Shown here piece after piece: positions 52,233 through 62,094 of a stretch of 64,000 nucleotides of DNA. The DNA lies in assembly GCF_900111515.1 (NCBI RefSeq), contig NZ_FOHS01000003.1, positions 372,001 through 436,000 on the forward strand. The letters run 5' to 3'. The position numbers were made by a program, and so were the translations under genes. The notes beneath the pieces were generated by a model. That model had not been told where the DNA came from. It did not search any database and saw only the letters and a list, made by a program, of their open reading frames with translations. This DNA is from Hymenobacter actinosclerus. GTDB taxonomy: Bacteria; Bacteroidota; Bacteroidia; Cytophagales; Hymenobacteraceae. Every line of letters begins with the position of its first letter. The stretch's first letter is position 1.

Positions 52233-54368
52233 CTACACTGGCGTTACGGCTGAGCCGCTCGGCTCGGTAGGCGAGCTGCCGTTTCCTTCGTTGCCCTGGT
52301 CCATACCGGGCAGGTTCAGGTCGGGCAGGTCGTTGCCCAGGGGCAGCGGGTGCTCCTGCTTCCGCTCGCTCAGGGTTTCCGAGCGGTCGGTGCCGGCCAT
52401 ATGGGCCTGGTAGCTGGTTTGGGTGTCGTAGGGGCGCGGGCCCACCAGGCGCTGCAGGTCGTCCTGGAGCAACACTTCTTTCTCCAGCAACTCCTTGGCA
52501 ATCACCTCCAGCTCGTGGCGGCGCTCAGTCAGCAGCTCTTTGGTGCGGGTGTAAGCCTGCGCGACTATAGTGCGCACTTCCTCGTCAATCATCTGCGAGG
52601 TAGACTCCGAATACGGCTTATTGAAGCCGTACTGATCCTGACCCTTCGAGTCGTAGAACGACACGTTGCCCAGCTTCTCGTTCATGCCGTACATCGTGAC
52701 GATGCTGTAGGCCGTTTTGGTGATGCGCTCCAGGTCGCTCAGGGCACCGGTCGAAATCTTGCCGAACACCAGCTCTTCGGCGGCGCGGCCGCCCAGCGTC
52801 ATGCACATTTCGTCCATGAGCTGCTCGGTGTTATAGAGGAACTGCTCGCGGGGCAGGTACTGCGCGTAGCCCAGCGCGGCCACGCCGCGGGGCACGATGC
52901 TCACCTTCACCAACGGGTCGGCGTGCTCCAGGAACCAGCCGGCTACGGCGTGGCCGGCTTCGTGGTAGGCCACAATGCGCTTCTCGCCGGGGCTGATGAT
53001 TTTGTTTTTCTTTTCCAGGCCGCCAATCACGCGGTCAACGGCGTCGGTGAAGTCCTGCATGGTCACCATCTTCTTGTCGCGGCGGGCGGCAATGAGGGCA
53101 GCTTCATTGCAGACGTTGGCAATTTCGGCACCGGCAAAACCGGGCGTCATGGCCGCCAGCTTGCGGTCATCCACATCGGGACCCAGGGTGAGGGGCTTGA
53201 GGTGGACGCTGAAGATCTGGGTGCGACCGTTGATGTCGGGCTTGTCGATGCTGATCTGGCGGTCGAAGCGGCCGGGACGCAGCAGGGCCGAGTCGAGCGT
53301 ATCGGGACGGTTGGTAGCCGCCAGGATAATAACGCCGGAGTCAGTACCGAAGCCGTCCATTTCCACCAGCAGCGAGTTGAGCGTGTTTTCGCGCTCGTCG
53401 TTGCCGCCGGGCGTATTGCCGCGGCTCCGGCTCCGGCCGATGGCGTCAATCTCATCAATGAAGATGATGCAGGGGGCCTTGAGCTTGGCCTGCTTGAACA
53501 GGTCGCGCACCCGGGCCGCGCCCACACCCACGAACATTTCGACGAAGTCGGAGCCCGAGAGCGAGAAGAACGGCACGTCGGCTTCGCCGGCTACGGCTTT
53601 GGCCAGCAAAGTCTTGCCCGTGCCGGGAGGACCGACCAGCAGCGCTCCTTTCGGAATTTTGCCGCCGAGTACGGTGAACTTCGAGGGATTCTTGAGGAAC
53701 TCCACGATTTCCTCCACCTCTTCCTTGGCTTCTTCGAGGCCAGCCACATCTTTAAACGTGATTTTCACCTTGTCGCCGCCGTCAAAAAGGGCAGCGCGGC
53801 TCTTACCGATGTTGAAAATCTGGCCACCGGGCCCGCCGGCGCCACTCATGCGGCGCATCAGGAACCAGAAGCCCACGAAGAGCAGAATCATGAAGCCCCA
53901 GGTGCCGAGGAAGTCGCCAAAGCCACGCTCCTCCGATACCTTGAGACCAACCTGCCGGTCAGTCGGCAAATTGGCCTGCAGCTTGTCGAGGTCCTCTTTG
54001 AACACTTTGCCCTCTACCACCCGGAACGCGAATTGCGGGCCGTTGGCCGACACGCCGGCACCCGGCAGGGCCAGGGGGCTGCGCTGGGTAGTGAGGCGTT
54101 TACTGTATTCGGGCTTCTGCAGGGCCTCCTTTTTAAGGGTTACCTGCACCTCCCGGTCGTTAACCAGCGCCACATCCGACACGTCGCCGGCCGTGAGCAT
54201 CTGCTCAAAATCGCGCTGCTTGATTTCTACCAACCGGCTACCGCCGGAGAAATAGACCATCCCGAGGATGAGCGCCACCAACCCGGAGAGTACCCACAAC
54301 TGCATACCAGGCTTGGGACCGGGGGTAGGCAGGGGGGATTTTTTCTTTTTGGGCGTCGTATCAGACAT
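52233..54368 (-). CDS. ftsH: ATP-dependent zinc metalloprotease FtsH
   Basis: A 711-residue inner-membrane AAA+ protease for quality control of membrane and short-lived regulatory proteins. Two transmembrane segments (residues about 22-42 and 155-172) flank a periplasmic domain. The AAA domain has Walker A GPPGTGKT (246-253), Walker [12 protein letters not shown] and the second region of homology [18 protein letters not shown]. The zinc protease site is HEAGH (469-473). The C-terminus is a Pro/Gly/Asp-rich tail. It follows rsfS on the same strand after 150 bp. Confidence 0.98.
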   Translation of the reverse strand: MSDTTPKKKKSPLPTPGPKPGMQLWVLSGLVALILGMVYFSGGSRLVEIKQRDFEQMLTAGDVSDVALVNDREVQVTLKKEALQKPEYSKRLTTQRSPLALPGAGVSANGPQFAFRVVEGKVFKEDLDKLQANLPTDRQVGLKVSEERGFGDFLGTWGFMILLFVGFWFLMRRMSGAGGPGGQIFNIGKSRAALFDGGDKVKITFKDVAGLEEAKEEVEEIVEFLKNPSKFTVLGGKIPKGALLVGPPGTGKTLLAKAVAGEADVPFFSLSGSDFVEMFVGVGAARVRDLFKQAKLKAPCIIFIDEIDAIGRSRSRGNTPGGNDERENTLNSLLVEMDGFGTDSGVIILAATNRPDTLDSALLRPGRFDRQISIDKPDINGRTQIFSVHLKPLTLGPDVDDRKLAAMTPGFAGAEIANVCNEAALIAARRDKKMVTMQDFTDAVDRVIGGLEKKNKIISPGEKRIVAYHEAGHAVAGWFLEHADPLVKVSIVPRGVAALGYAQYLPREQFLYNTEQLMDEMCMTLGGRAAEELVFGKISTGALSDLERITKTAYSIVTMYGMNEKLGNVSFYDSKGQDQYGFNKPYSESTSQMIDEEVRTIVAQAYTRTKELLTERRHELEVIAKELLEKEVLLQDDLQRLVGPRPYDTQTSYQAHMAGTDRSETLSERKQEHPLPLGNDLPDLNLPGMDQGNEGNGSSPTEPSGSAVTPV

Positions 54369-54518
54369 GAATTGCTAAGTAAGTATTTGAGGGTTAGCAG
54401 TGAATAGCTTGCATTGCGCCGTAAGATGACGGACGCCGGGCACAAATACCAGCGGCCCTTATCCAGTCACGCAATGCCAGTCACCCAATGCCAGGCTAAG
54501 GACACCGATACCCACCGT

Positions 54519-54911
54519 TTAGTTTGCCGTGGCCGACGCTTCTTCTTCCACGTGGGTGATGTCGGCGTCGCCCCACAGCTCTTCGAGCGCGTAGAACTGG
54601 CGCCGGTCGCGCAGGAAAACGTGTACCACCACATCCACGTAGTCGAGCAGCACCCACTCACGGTTGGTGCGGCCCTCGGTCTGCCAGGGGTTCTGGCCGG
54701 TGAGTTTTTCCACTTCTTCTTCCACCGAACGGGCAATGGCCTCGATCTGGGTATCGGAAGAAGCCGAGCAGATAACGAAGTAATCCGCTACGGCATTTTT
54801 AAGTTCTTTGAGGTTGAGCACCACGATATCGGACGCCTTTTTCTCCTGCATGCCGCGAACGACAACTTCTGCCAACTTGTCCGAATCCTGTCGAACTGAG
54901 GTACTTTTCAT
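54519..54911 (-). CDS. rsfS: ribosomal silencing factor RsfS
   Basis: A 130-residue cytosolic protein that binds ribosomal protein L14 and blocks subunit joining under nutrient limitation. The core reads KASDIVVLNLKELKNAVADY, FVICSASSDTQIEAIA, EGRTNREWVLLDYVDVVVHVF and RQFYALEELWGDAD, all family hallmarks. An acidic tail follows. Start at 54911 (MKSTSVRQD) removes an unlikely 27-residue leader that would run into the divergent birA. It is upstream of ftsH, and this order is common in Bacteroidota. Confidence 0.95.
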   Translation of the reverse strand: MKSTSVRQDSDKLAEVVVRGMQEKKASDIVVLNLKELKNAVADYFVICSASSDTQIEAIARSVEEEVEKLTGQNPWQTEGRTNREWVLLDYVDVVVHVFLRDRRQFYALEELWGDADITHVEEEASATAN

Positions 54912-54953
54912 AAGGTCTTGGTAGGTTTGACTAGCACAAAGTACGAAAAACAG
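54912..54953. promoter_or_regulatory. divergent promoter region rsfS / birA
   Basis: A 42-bp gap holds a consensus plus-strand -7 box TAGGTTTG (54922-54929) for birA and a minus-strand TACTTTG (54943-54937) for rsfS. The two promoters interleave, so they probably compete. Confidence 0.45.
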
Positions 54954-55715
54954 ATGGCGGCACTTTCCCCCCAAACGCTCTTCACGGGCCAACAGCTTGT
55001 CTGGCTGCCCGAATGCGCTTCCACGAACTCGGAGGCGCAGCTACTGGCAGGCCAAAACCGGGCCACGGATGGCTGCTGCGTGATTACCGACAAACAGACT
55101 GCCGGCCGGGGCCAGCGCGGCAACCAGTGGGAGGCCGCGCCCGGCGAAAACCTGACGCTGTCGGTGGTCTGGAAGCCCACGTTTCTGCCCGCCGCCGACC
55201 AGTTCCTGCTCAGCCAGGCCGTGGCCCTGGCCCTGCACGACTGGCTGAGCACCCTGCTGGGCCCCACGCCCGCGCTCCGGGTGAAGTGGCCCAACGACCT
55301 GTACTACGGCCAGCAGAAACTGGGCGGCATTCTCATCGAGAACACGCTGAGCGGCCCAAAAATTCAGCACAGCATCGTCGGAATCGGCCTCAACGTCAAC
55401 CAGCAGCAGTTCGGACTGCCCACGGCCACCTCGCTTAGCTGCCTGACGGGCCGGGTTTACCAGCTGGCCCCGCTGGCCGAGCGCCTGCTCGAAAGCCTGG
55501 AGCGCCGCTACCTGCAGCTGCGCGCCGGCCGGGTACGCGAGCTGCGCACCGAGTACCTGGCCGTGCTTTACCGTTTTGAAGAAGTGCACGATTATGAAGC
55601 CGACGGCCAGCGCCTGCGCGGCCGCATTGTGGGGCTGGATGAGGCCGGCCGGCTGGCGCTGGAAACCGGCGGGCAGGTGCGCCATTTTGACCTGAAGCAA
55701 ATCCGCTACCTGTAG
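54954..55715 (+). CDS. birA: biotin-[acetyl-CoA-carboxylase] ligase
   Basis: A 253-residue monofunctional biotin protein ligase that attaches biotin to the carboxyl carrier of acetyl-CoA carboxylase. The biotinyl-AMP loop is GRGQRGNQW, followed by LRVKWPNDLYY and KLGGILIEN. A C-terminal SH3-like domain ends near VRHFDLKQIRYL. No N-terminal helix-turn-helix is present, so it is not a repressor like E. coli BirA. Start ATG 54954. Confidence 0.93.
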   Translation: MAALSPQTLFTGQQLVWLPECASTNSEAQLLAGQNRATDGCCVITDKQTAGRGQRGNQWEAAPGENLTLSVVWKPTFLPAADQFLLSQAVALALHDWLSTLLGPTPALRVKWPNDLYYGQQKLGGILIENTLSGPKIQHSIVGIGLNVNQQQFGLPTATSLSCLTGRVYQLAPLAERLLESLERRYLQLRAGRVRELRTEYLAVLYRFEEVHDYEADGQRLRGRIVGLDEAGRLALETGGQVRHFDLKQIRYL

Positions 55716-55989
55716 CCCGGAGCTTTACCCGCTGGTCCGCTACGGCCCTCAAGCACCGCCGCCCGATTATTTTTGGGCAGTCAGCAGGCTACAAGTCAAC
55801 TATTTACGTATCTTCGAATCTGAAACGTTAAACTGCGGGCAACCTCCTGCATCCAACGCGTATCTACTGCTCAACTGCCAGCCGGCCACCGGGTGGGCAC
55901 GGTAGTTGCAAATTGCGGCTCTGGCTGCCCGAAACGTACTTTATCCGGCCGCAGCCAGCCGCCTCCTCCCCTACGCCTCCCCGAATGTC

Positions 55990-56397
55990 ATGAAATTTAC
56001 CCCCCGCTTTTTTACCTTTTTATTCCTGCTCCTGTGGCAGCTGCCGCTGCTGGCCGCCGTTGGCTATGCGCCGCCCGTTGTACCCTCGGGGCAGGCGCCG
56101 GCCGCCGGAGTGCCCACGCTGGCCGCCCGCATGCTGACGCCCACATTTTCGCTGGCTCCTAACCCCGCCCACGGGCTGGTTACGCTCTCGATGAGTCAGT
56201 TTGCAGTCGGCACCGAGTACCGCCTGCGCCTGAGCAACATCATCGGCCGAGAGGTGCGCACCGTGGCCCTGCGCCCCGAAGCTGCCGACCGTGGCATGGC
56301 CCTGAACCTAGCCGATCTGCCTTCCGGCATGTACTTCTACAGCCTGCTCCAGAACGATAAAGTGGTTTCTACCAAGCGGCTGGTGCTGCAGAATTAA
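55990..56397 (+). CDS. small secreted protein with T9SS type A sorting domain
   Basis: A 135-residue protein: signal peptide (residues 1-25), a short linker of about 25 residues, then a nearly complete C-terminal sorting domain (FSLAPNPAHGLVTLSMSQFA; LRLSNIIGREVRTV; LADLPSGMYFYSLLQNDKVV; TKRLVL). The protein is little more than a signal peptide plus a secretion tag, so it may be exported and attached as a tiny surface protein or be a remnant of a larger one. Start ATG 55990. Confidence 0.82.
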   Translation: MKFTPRFFTFLFLLLWQLPLLAAVGYAPPVVPSGQAPAAGVPTLAARMLTPTFSLAPNPAHGLVTLSMSQFAVGTEYRLRLSNIIGREVRTVALRPEAADRGMALNLADLPSGMYFYSLLQNDKVVSTKRLVLQN

Positions 56398-56408
56398 ACT
56401 TTTTAAGC

Positions 56409-56586
56409 GCTACAAGCCACAAGCTGCAGGCTACAAGTTGACCGGCGGCCATCCTGAGCAAAGCGAAGGACCTTATCATGTTAGAACGATAATCGTAGCA
56501 ACGACTCGTTTCAACCTGGTAAGGTCCTTCGCTTTGCTCAGGATGGCCGCCGGTCAACTTGTAGCCTGCAGCTTGTGGCTTGTAGC
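56409..56586. repeat. 67-bp perfect nested palindrome
   Basis: Arms 56409-56475 and 56520-56586 are perfectly complementary with a 44-nt loop. The outer 29 bp are heptamers (GCTACAA, GCCACAA, GCTGCAG, GCTACAA), and the inner part contains CATCCTGAGCAAAGCGAAGG. The outer part matches the element at 28373-28452. Confidence 0.96.
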
Positions 56587-56714
56587 TGTTAAAAGCGACG
56601 TTGGTTGATTTGAAGGTGCGGCTCGGCAGTTATTGGCTACTTTTGAACTTTCGCTGAAATGCTTTCCCGATTCCCCTGCCCTTTTGCAAGTGGCGGGCCT
56701 CTCTTACTCACTAT

Positions 56715-59708
56715 ATGCGGAGTTACAAAAGCCTGAATAACCTCGTGGGCTGGCTGGTATTTGCCCTGGCCACCGTCGTTTTCCTGATGACCCTGGAGCC
56801 CACGGCTTCGTTCTGGGACTGTGGCGAGTTCATTGCCTGCTCGTACAAGCTGCTGGTGCCGCACCCACCCGGCGCACCCACGTTCCTGCTGCTGGGCCGG
56901 CTGTTTTCCATGCTCAGCTTCGGCGACGTGACCAAGGTATCGGTGCTGGTAAATGCGCTGTCGGCGCTCAGCTCCTCTTTCACGGTGCTGTTCCTGTTCT
57001 GGATTATCACCATGCTGGCCAAGAAGCTGGTGCTGCATCGCCCCGGCATGCACGACGACCGGCAGCTGGAGCCCACGTTTGGGCAGACGCTGCTGATTAT
57101 GGGCGCGGGCGCCGTGGGCGCGCTGGCCTATGCCTTCTCCGATTCTTTCTGGTTCAATGCCGAAGAAGCCGAAGTGTACGCCATGTCGTCGCTGTGCACG
57201 GCCGCCGTGGTGTGGCTGATGCTGAAGTGGGAAAACCGCGCCGACGAGTCCGATTCGGACCGCTGGCTGGTGCTCATTGCGTACGTTATCGGCCTGAGCA
57301 TCGGGGTGCACTTGCTGAACCTGCTGGCTATTCCGGCCCTGGGCTTCATCTATTACTACCGCCGCACCCAGAACCCCACGCTATGGGGCGGGGTAGCTAC
57401 GCTGGCCATCAGCAGCGTAATCGTAGGCCTGATTCTGGCCGGTATTATTCCGGGCCTGCCCACGCTGGCCGGCGCTTTCGAGGTGTTCTTTGTGAATACC
57501 GTGGGCCTGCCCTTCAACTGGGGCATCATCATCTTTCTGCTGATTTTCGTAGGCCTGATCTGGTTCGGATTCCGGCAGTCGTTCCAGCGCCGCAACCGGC
57601 TGCTGAACACGGTGATGCTGAGCTTCATGTTCATTTTGATTGGCTATTCGAGCTACCTGATTGTTCCCATCCGCAGCTCCTACCACCCCACCATCAACGA
57701 AAACAACCCCGAGGACGTGCTCTCGTTTGTGAGCTACCTCAAGCGCGAGCAGTACGGCGACCGGCCCTTGCTCTACGGGCCCCAGCTTAACGCCCAGCCC
57801 ATCGCCCAGACCGAGGGCGCGCCGCGCTACGTGCGCCAGGGCGACAAGTACGTGGTGGCTGAGTACCGCCCGGTGCTCGAATACCGCCCCGAAGACAAGA
57901 TGCTGATTCCGCGCATCTACAGCCCCGACCCGCTGCATGTGTACAACTACCAGAAGTGGGTAGACGTGCAGAAGGACGTGAAGCCGACCATGGGCCAGAA
58001 CCTGGCTTTCCTGTTCCGCTACCAAATGGGCCATATGTTCTGGCGCTACTTTATGTGGAACTACGTGGGCCGCGAAGGCGACCTGCAGCAGTCGGGCATT
58101 CTGTGGGGCAGCGCCGACGGCAACGGCCTGCCGGAGCGCGTGGCCGACAGCCCCGCCCGCAACGCCTTCTTCGCCCTGCCGCTGATTCTGGGTTTGCTGG
58201 GCCTGTTTTTCCACATCCGCCGCGACGGGCGCAACGCCTTTGTGGTGGGCCTGCTGTTCCTGTTCACGGGTCTGGCCATTGTGTTCTACCTCAACCAGCC
58301 GCCCATCGAGCCCCGCGAGCGGGATTACACCTTCGCGGGCGCCACCTTCGCCTTCGCCATCTGGATTGGCCTGGGCGTGCTGGCGCTGGCCGAGCTGCTG
58401 CAATCCGTCATCAAGGCCGATACCACCCGCGCCGGCGTAGTAACGCTGGTGGGCCTGGTAGTACCGGGCATTATGGTCACGCAGGGCTGGGACGACCACG
58501 ACCGTTCCGACCGCTACCTGTCGGTTGATTCGGCCAAGAACCTGCTCAACTCCTGCGCCCCGAATGCCATTCTGTTCACCAACGGCGACAACGACACTTT
58601 CCCGCTCTGGTACGCCCAGGAAGTGGAGGGCATCCGCACCGATGTGCGCGTAGCCGTGCTCAGCTACCTGAACACCGACTGGTACATCGACCAGATGAAG
58701 CGCCGCTCCTACAAGTCGGCCCCGCTGCCGATTTCGATGGAGAATAAAGACTACAAGCAGGGCACCAACGACTACCTCCCCTACGCCGAAAACCCGGCGG
58801 TGCCGGCCGTGGATGTACGCCAGTTCATGCAGCTCGTGGAGGCCAACAGCCCCCTGCTGCAGGTAAGCTACGGCGACGGCAAAAACATGCTGTCCTTCCC
58901 CTCGCGCAACTTTTATTTGCCGATTGACACGGCGGCCGTAGCTAAGTCGGGCATCGTTCCGGCCGACCGGCGCAAGCAGCTGGTGCCGCAGATGGAGTGG
59001 AACGTGGGCAAGAGCGCCATCGAAAAGAAGACCCTGCTCATCCTCGATATTCTGGCCACCAACAACTGGGAGCGGCCGGTGTACTTTTCGAGCACCGTCG
59101 ACTCGCGCGACTTTATGGGCCTGCAGCCCTATTTCCAGCTCGAAGGCATGGCCTACCGCATTCTGCCCGCCCGCAACCCCGACTACGACGAAAAAACCGG
59201 CGCCAACGAAGGTTTTGTGGAAACGGGCCTGATGTACGAGAAGCTCATGAAGACCTTCGCCTACCGCGGCCTCGACAACCCCACCATTTTCTACGACGAA
59301 AACAACCTGCGCTTCCCGGCCAACTACCGCGACAAGTTCTCGCGCCTGGCCGACGCGCTGCTGATGCAGGGCGACAAGGCGCGGGCCAAGCAGGTGCTCA
59401 ACAAGGCGTTCGAGGTGATGCCCGACAAGGCCATTCCGTACGACTACTACGTGCCGCAGTTCATTCCGGCCCTGGTAGCGGTGGGCGAGCAGCAGCGGGC
59501 CAACGAAATCATGGACACCATGACCAGCCGCGCCGAGCGCGGCCTGGCCTACTACAGCACCCACAACCAGGCCCTGTTCGACCAGGAGTTCCAGACTTAT
59601 TTGGCTACGCTCAACGGTATCGGCCGCGCCGCCGAGGAAATCGGCGACCGGAAACGGGCCGAGCGAGCCATCCGGCTGTTGCAGCAGTACTATAATCCGC
59701 GCCAGTAG
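56715..59708 (+). CDS. DUF2723 membrane protein (TMEM260-like)
   Basis: A 997-residue multi-pass membrane protein. The N-terminal half holds about a dozen hydrophobic helices and the DUF2723 signature (PTASFWDCGEFIACSYKLLV, then HPPGAPTFLLLGRLFSML). The C-terminal half is largely soluble, with FTNGDNDTFPLWYAQEVEGI and a TPR-like end (QGDKARAKQVLNKAFEVMPD). The family is related to the eukaryotic O-mannosyltransferase TMEM260, so a role in glycosylating exported proteins is possible but unproven. A -7 box TACTTTTG at 56638-56645 precedes it. Confidence 0.9.
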   Translation: MRSYKSLNNLVGWLVFALATVVFLMTLEPTASFWDCGEFIACSYKLLVPHPPGAPTFLLLGRLFSMLSFGDVTKVSVLVNALSALSSSFTVLFLFWIITMLAKKLVLHRPGMHDDRQLEPTFGQTLLIMGAGAVGALAYAFSDSFWFNAEEAEVYAMSSLCTAAVVWLMLKWENRADESDSDRWLVLIAYVIGLSIGVHLLNLLAIPALGFIYYYRRTQNPTLWGGVATLAISSVIVGLILAGIIPGLPTLAGAFEVFFVNTVGLPFNWGIIIFLLIFVGLIWFGFRQSFQRRNRLLNTVMLSFMFILIGYSSYLIVPIRSSYHPTINENNPEDVLSFVSYLKREQYGDRPLLYGPQLNAQPIAQTEGAPRYVRQGDKYVVAEYRPVLEYRPEDKMLIPRIYSPDPLHVYNYQKWVDVQKDVKPTMGQNLAFLFRYQMGHMFWRYFMWNYVGREGDLQQSGILWGSADGNGLPERVADSPARNAFFALPLILGLLGLFFHIRRDGRNAFVVGLLFLFTGLAIVFYLNQPPIEPRERDYTFAGATFAFAIWIGLGVLALAELLQSVIKADTTRAGVVTLVGLVVPGIMVTQGWDDHDRSDRYLSVDSAKNLLNSCAPNAILFTNGDNDTFPLWYAQEVEGIRTDVRVAVLSYLNTDWYIDQMKRRSYKSAPLPISMENKDYKQGTNDYLPYAENPAVPAVDVRQFMQLVEANSPLLQVSYGDGKNMLSFPSRNFYLPIDTAAVAKSGIVPADRRKQLVPQMEWNVGKSAIEKKTLLILDILATNNWERPVYFSSTVDSRDFMGLQPYFQLEGMAYRILPARNPDYDEKTGANEGFVETGLMYEKLMKTFAYRGLDNPTIFYDENNLRFPANYRDKFSRLADALLMQGDKARAKQVLNKAFEVMPDKAIPYDYYVPQFIPALVAVGEQQRANEIMDTMTSRAERGLAYYSTHNQALFDQEFQTYLATLNGIGRAAEEIGDRKRAERAIRLLQQYYNPRQ

Positions 59709-59728
59709 TGCACGGTTTTTGAGCGGTG

Positions 59729-59760
59729 AAGCCGGCCCCGGCAGCGGGGCCGGCTTTTTT
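59729..59760 (+). terminator. intrinsic terminator
   Basis: A perfect 12-bp stem AAGCCGGCCCCG (59729-59740) / 59745-59756, loop GCAG, followed by T6. Confidence 0.93.
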
Positions 59761-59828
59761 GCGTAAAGTCGTTTGCCCCGGCGCGGGTCATGCGCAATTT
59801 ATCTATCCACTCACTTCCATTCAGTAGT

Positions 59829-61043
59829 ATGAAAAACCCGGCCGCTCTCCTGCTATTGTTACTGACGCTACTTATTGCGGCCCCGCTGCAGGCCGCGCCG
59901 CGCCGCGACTTTGCCAGCCAGTACCAGCCGGGGCGCGCTGTTGAGGTAGACACCCGCCGCGAGGGCGACAGTCTGCGCGTATACCTGCGGTTCCCGAACC
60001 GGAGCGCGCTGCGGCGCCAGGTGCCGCTGCATGTGATGGGCTGGGCCAATTTCGACGACCGTAAACCTATCTGGCAGGATACGGTGCGCGGCGCCGCCCG
60101 CCGCCTGCGGTCGGATGGCGACATGGACCGGCTGAGCTTTACGCTGCCCCTGAGCCGACTGCAGCCGGGGCAGGCGCTGAGCATGGCCTTCGGGCCGGCC
60201 GAAGAGGCCATGAACGGCGACGCGGCCTGGCTGCGGCTGATGCCGGACAACCTCAACCGTGGCTTTGTGCTGATAGATTCGCTGAGCCGCCCCCTGATGC
60301 GCCGCTACGTGCGGGCCCGGGAAGTATTTGGGGTGGAAGCCTACACGCCCGGCCAGGCCCTGCAGGCCTACCGCTACCCGCTCAGCTCGCTGGCCGCCGC
60401 CCCACCCATGGCTTCCAGCAGCCTGCTGGGCGAGCAGCCGCGCACGCTCGGCCTCCAGGATTCGGCCCGCTTCAACGCCGACCAGCTGCTGCGGCTGCCC
60501 GCCGGTTTGTACCTGCTGCGCGTGGGCAACCGGGGGCCGCGGCTGGGGCTGCTGGTCGAAGAAAACAAGTTTCCCAAAATCACCTCGGCCGATGAGTTGA
60601 TTGCCCCGTTGATTTACGTTTCGACTTCGCAGGAGCGCAAGCAGCTGTTCGATGCGCCCGACCCCAAAAAAGCCGTCGACCAGTTCTGGCTCGGGGTGGC
60701 CGGCAACGACCAGGACCGGGCCCGCCTGCTGATTCGCCAGTTTTACGGGCGGGTGGTGGCCGCCAACGACCTGTTTTCGGCCCACAAGGCCGGCTGGCTT
60801 ACCGATCGGGGCATGCTTTACCAGGTACTGGGGCCACCCGAAACCGTGTACCGCAGCGGCAACGAGGAGCGGTGGGTGTATCGGGGCTACCAGGCCCAGA
60901 ACAGCACGTTCGTCTTCCGCGCCAAACCCAGTACCTTTGCGCCCGACAACTACGAACTGGTGCGCCGTCCTGAGCATGAATATCTCTGGTATGCCGCCGT
61001 GGAGCTATGGAGAAAAGGACTAATCGCCCAGGCCGGCCGGTAA
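59829..61043 (+). CDS. GWxTD domain-containing protein
   Basis: A 404-residue secreted protein. Signal peptide (residues 1-23, PLQAA). The mid-region is beta-rich, and a C-terminal GWxTD domain has the signature KAGWLTDRGMLYQVLGPPE followed by WVYRGYQAQNSTFVFR. The family is common in Bacteroidota and Acidobacteria and has no assigned role. Start at ATG 59829. Its 3' end overlaps the methyltransferase gene by 37 bp, implying coupling. Confidence 0.88.
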   Translation: MKNPAALLLLLLTLLIAAPLQAAPRRDFASQYQPGRAVEVDTRREGDSLRVYLRFPNRSALRRQVPLHVMGWANFDDRKPIWQDTVRGAARRLRSDGDMDRLSFTLPLSRLQPGQALSMAFGPAEEAMNGDAAWLRLMPDNLNRGFVLIDSLSRPLMRRYVRAREVFGVEAYTPGQALQAYRYPLSSLAAAPPMASSSLLGEQPRTLGLQDSARFNADQLLRLPAGLYLLRVGNRGPRLGLLVEENKFPKITSADELIAPLIYVSTSQERKQLFDAPDPKKAVDQFWLGVAGNDQDRARLLIRQFYGRVVAANDLFSAHKAGWLTDRGMLYQVLGPPETVYRSGNEERWVYRGYQAQNSTFVFRAKPSTFAPDNYELVRRPEHEYLWYAAVELWRKGLIAQAGR

Positions 61044-62089
61044 CTGAACGCCGCCAATATTTCGATTCGCAGAACCGGCCCGTGCCCAACCGCCGCACCC
61101 CGCGCGAGGACCAGGGCCGCGACGAAGCCCCCCGCTTCGAGCGCAGCCGCGCCGACGACAGTCGCGGCGACGAGCAGTTCAACGAGCCGCGCCGCCGCGA
61201 CGAAGACCGCCCCGAAGGCCGCCGGGATGAGGGTGGCTTCCGTGAAGAAGGACGACGTGAAGGTGGCCACCGCGAGGAGGGCCGCCGCCCGGCCTCTTCG
61301 TCCGACAAGCCCCGCTACCCCCACCGCCCGGCCCAGGACCGCAGCATCGACATGATTTTCGGGCTCCGGCCGATTCTGGAAGCGTTGAGCGCGGGCCGCA
61401 CGCTAGACAAGATATTCCTGCTGCGCGCCACCAAGAACTCCATGACCCAGGACATCAACGCCCTGGCCCGCGAGGCCAGTGTGCCCGTGTCGATGGTGCC
61501 GGTGGAGAAGCTCGACAACATCACCCGCAAAAACCACCAGGGCGCGGTGGCCTTCGTGTCGCCCATCGATTACATGCCGCTGGACAATATTCTGGCCGGG
61601 CTGTACGAGGAAGGCAAAACGCCCCTGCTGCTGGTGCTCGACCGGATTACCGACGTGCGCAACTTCGGCTCCATTGCCCGCAACGCCGAGTGCCTAGGCG
61701 TACACGCCATTGTGGTGCCCAGCCACGGCGCGGCCCAAATCAACGGCGACGCGCTCAAAACCTCGGCCGGCGCCCTCAACCTGATTCCGGTTTGCCGGGA
61801 GCACAACCTCAAGCAAACCCTCACGTTCCTGCGCGAATCGGGCGTGCAGGTCGTCGCCTGTACCGAAAAGTCGGACGCCAGCCTGGAGGCCGAAACGGTG
61901 GACCTGACCGGTCCGCTGGCCATTCTGATGGGCTCGGAGGAAGATGGTATCAGCCCCGAGTACCTGCGCCTGGCCGACCACAAGCTCCGCATCCCGATGG
62001 CCGGCCAGATCAGCTCGCTCAACGTGTCGGTAGCCAGCGGCATTATGCTGTACGAGGTGCTCCGGCAGCGGCTGGGAGCAGTTAAGTAA
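61007..62089 (+). CDS. rlmB: RlmB/TrmH family 23S rRNA 2'-O-methyltransferase
   Basis: A 360-residue SPOUT-class methyltransferase, probably modifying the peptidyl-transferase loop guanosine (G2251 in E. coli numbering). Residues 1-110 are a disordered extension dominated by Arg, Glu, Asp and Gly. The substrate-binding domain (FGLRPILEALSAGR) spans about 116-190, and the SPOUT domain carries DRITDVRNFGSIARNAE, ILMGSEEDGIS and the knot PMAGQISSLNVSVASGI. A start at ATG 61352 would give a normal-length enzyme, but the extension stays in frame and open. Confidence 0.9.
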   Translation: MEKRTNRPGRPVTERRQYFDSQNRPVPNRRTPREDQGRDEAPRFERSRADDSRGDEQFNEPRRRDEDRPEGRRDEGGFREEGRREGGHREEGRRPASSSDKPRYPHRPAQDRSIDMIFGLRPILEALSAGRTLDKIFLLRATKNSMTQDINALAREASVPVSMVPVEKLDNITRKNHQGAVAFVSPIDYMPLDNILAGLYEEGKTPLLLVLDRITDVRNFGSIARNAECLGVHAIVVPSHGAAQINGDALKTSAGALNLIPVCREHNLKQTLTFLRESGVQVVACTEKSDASLEAETVDLTGPLAILMGSEEDGISPEYLRLADHKLRIPMAGQISSLNVSVASGIMLYEVLRQRLGAVK

Positions 62090-62094
62090 TAAAG

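Noticed and set aside
57381..59564. 727-residue minus-strand frame
   Set aside because: Antisense to the DUF2723 gene, Val/His/Gln-biased, no recognisable fold.
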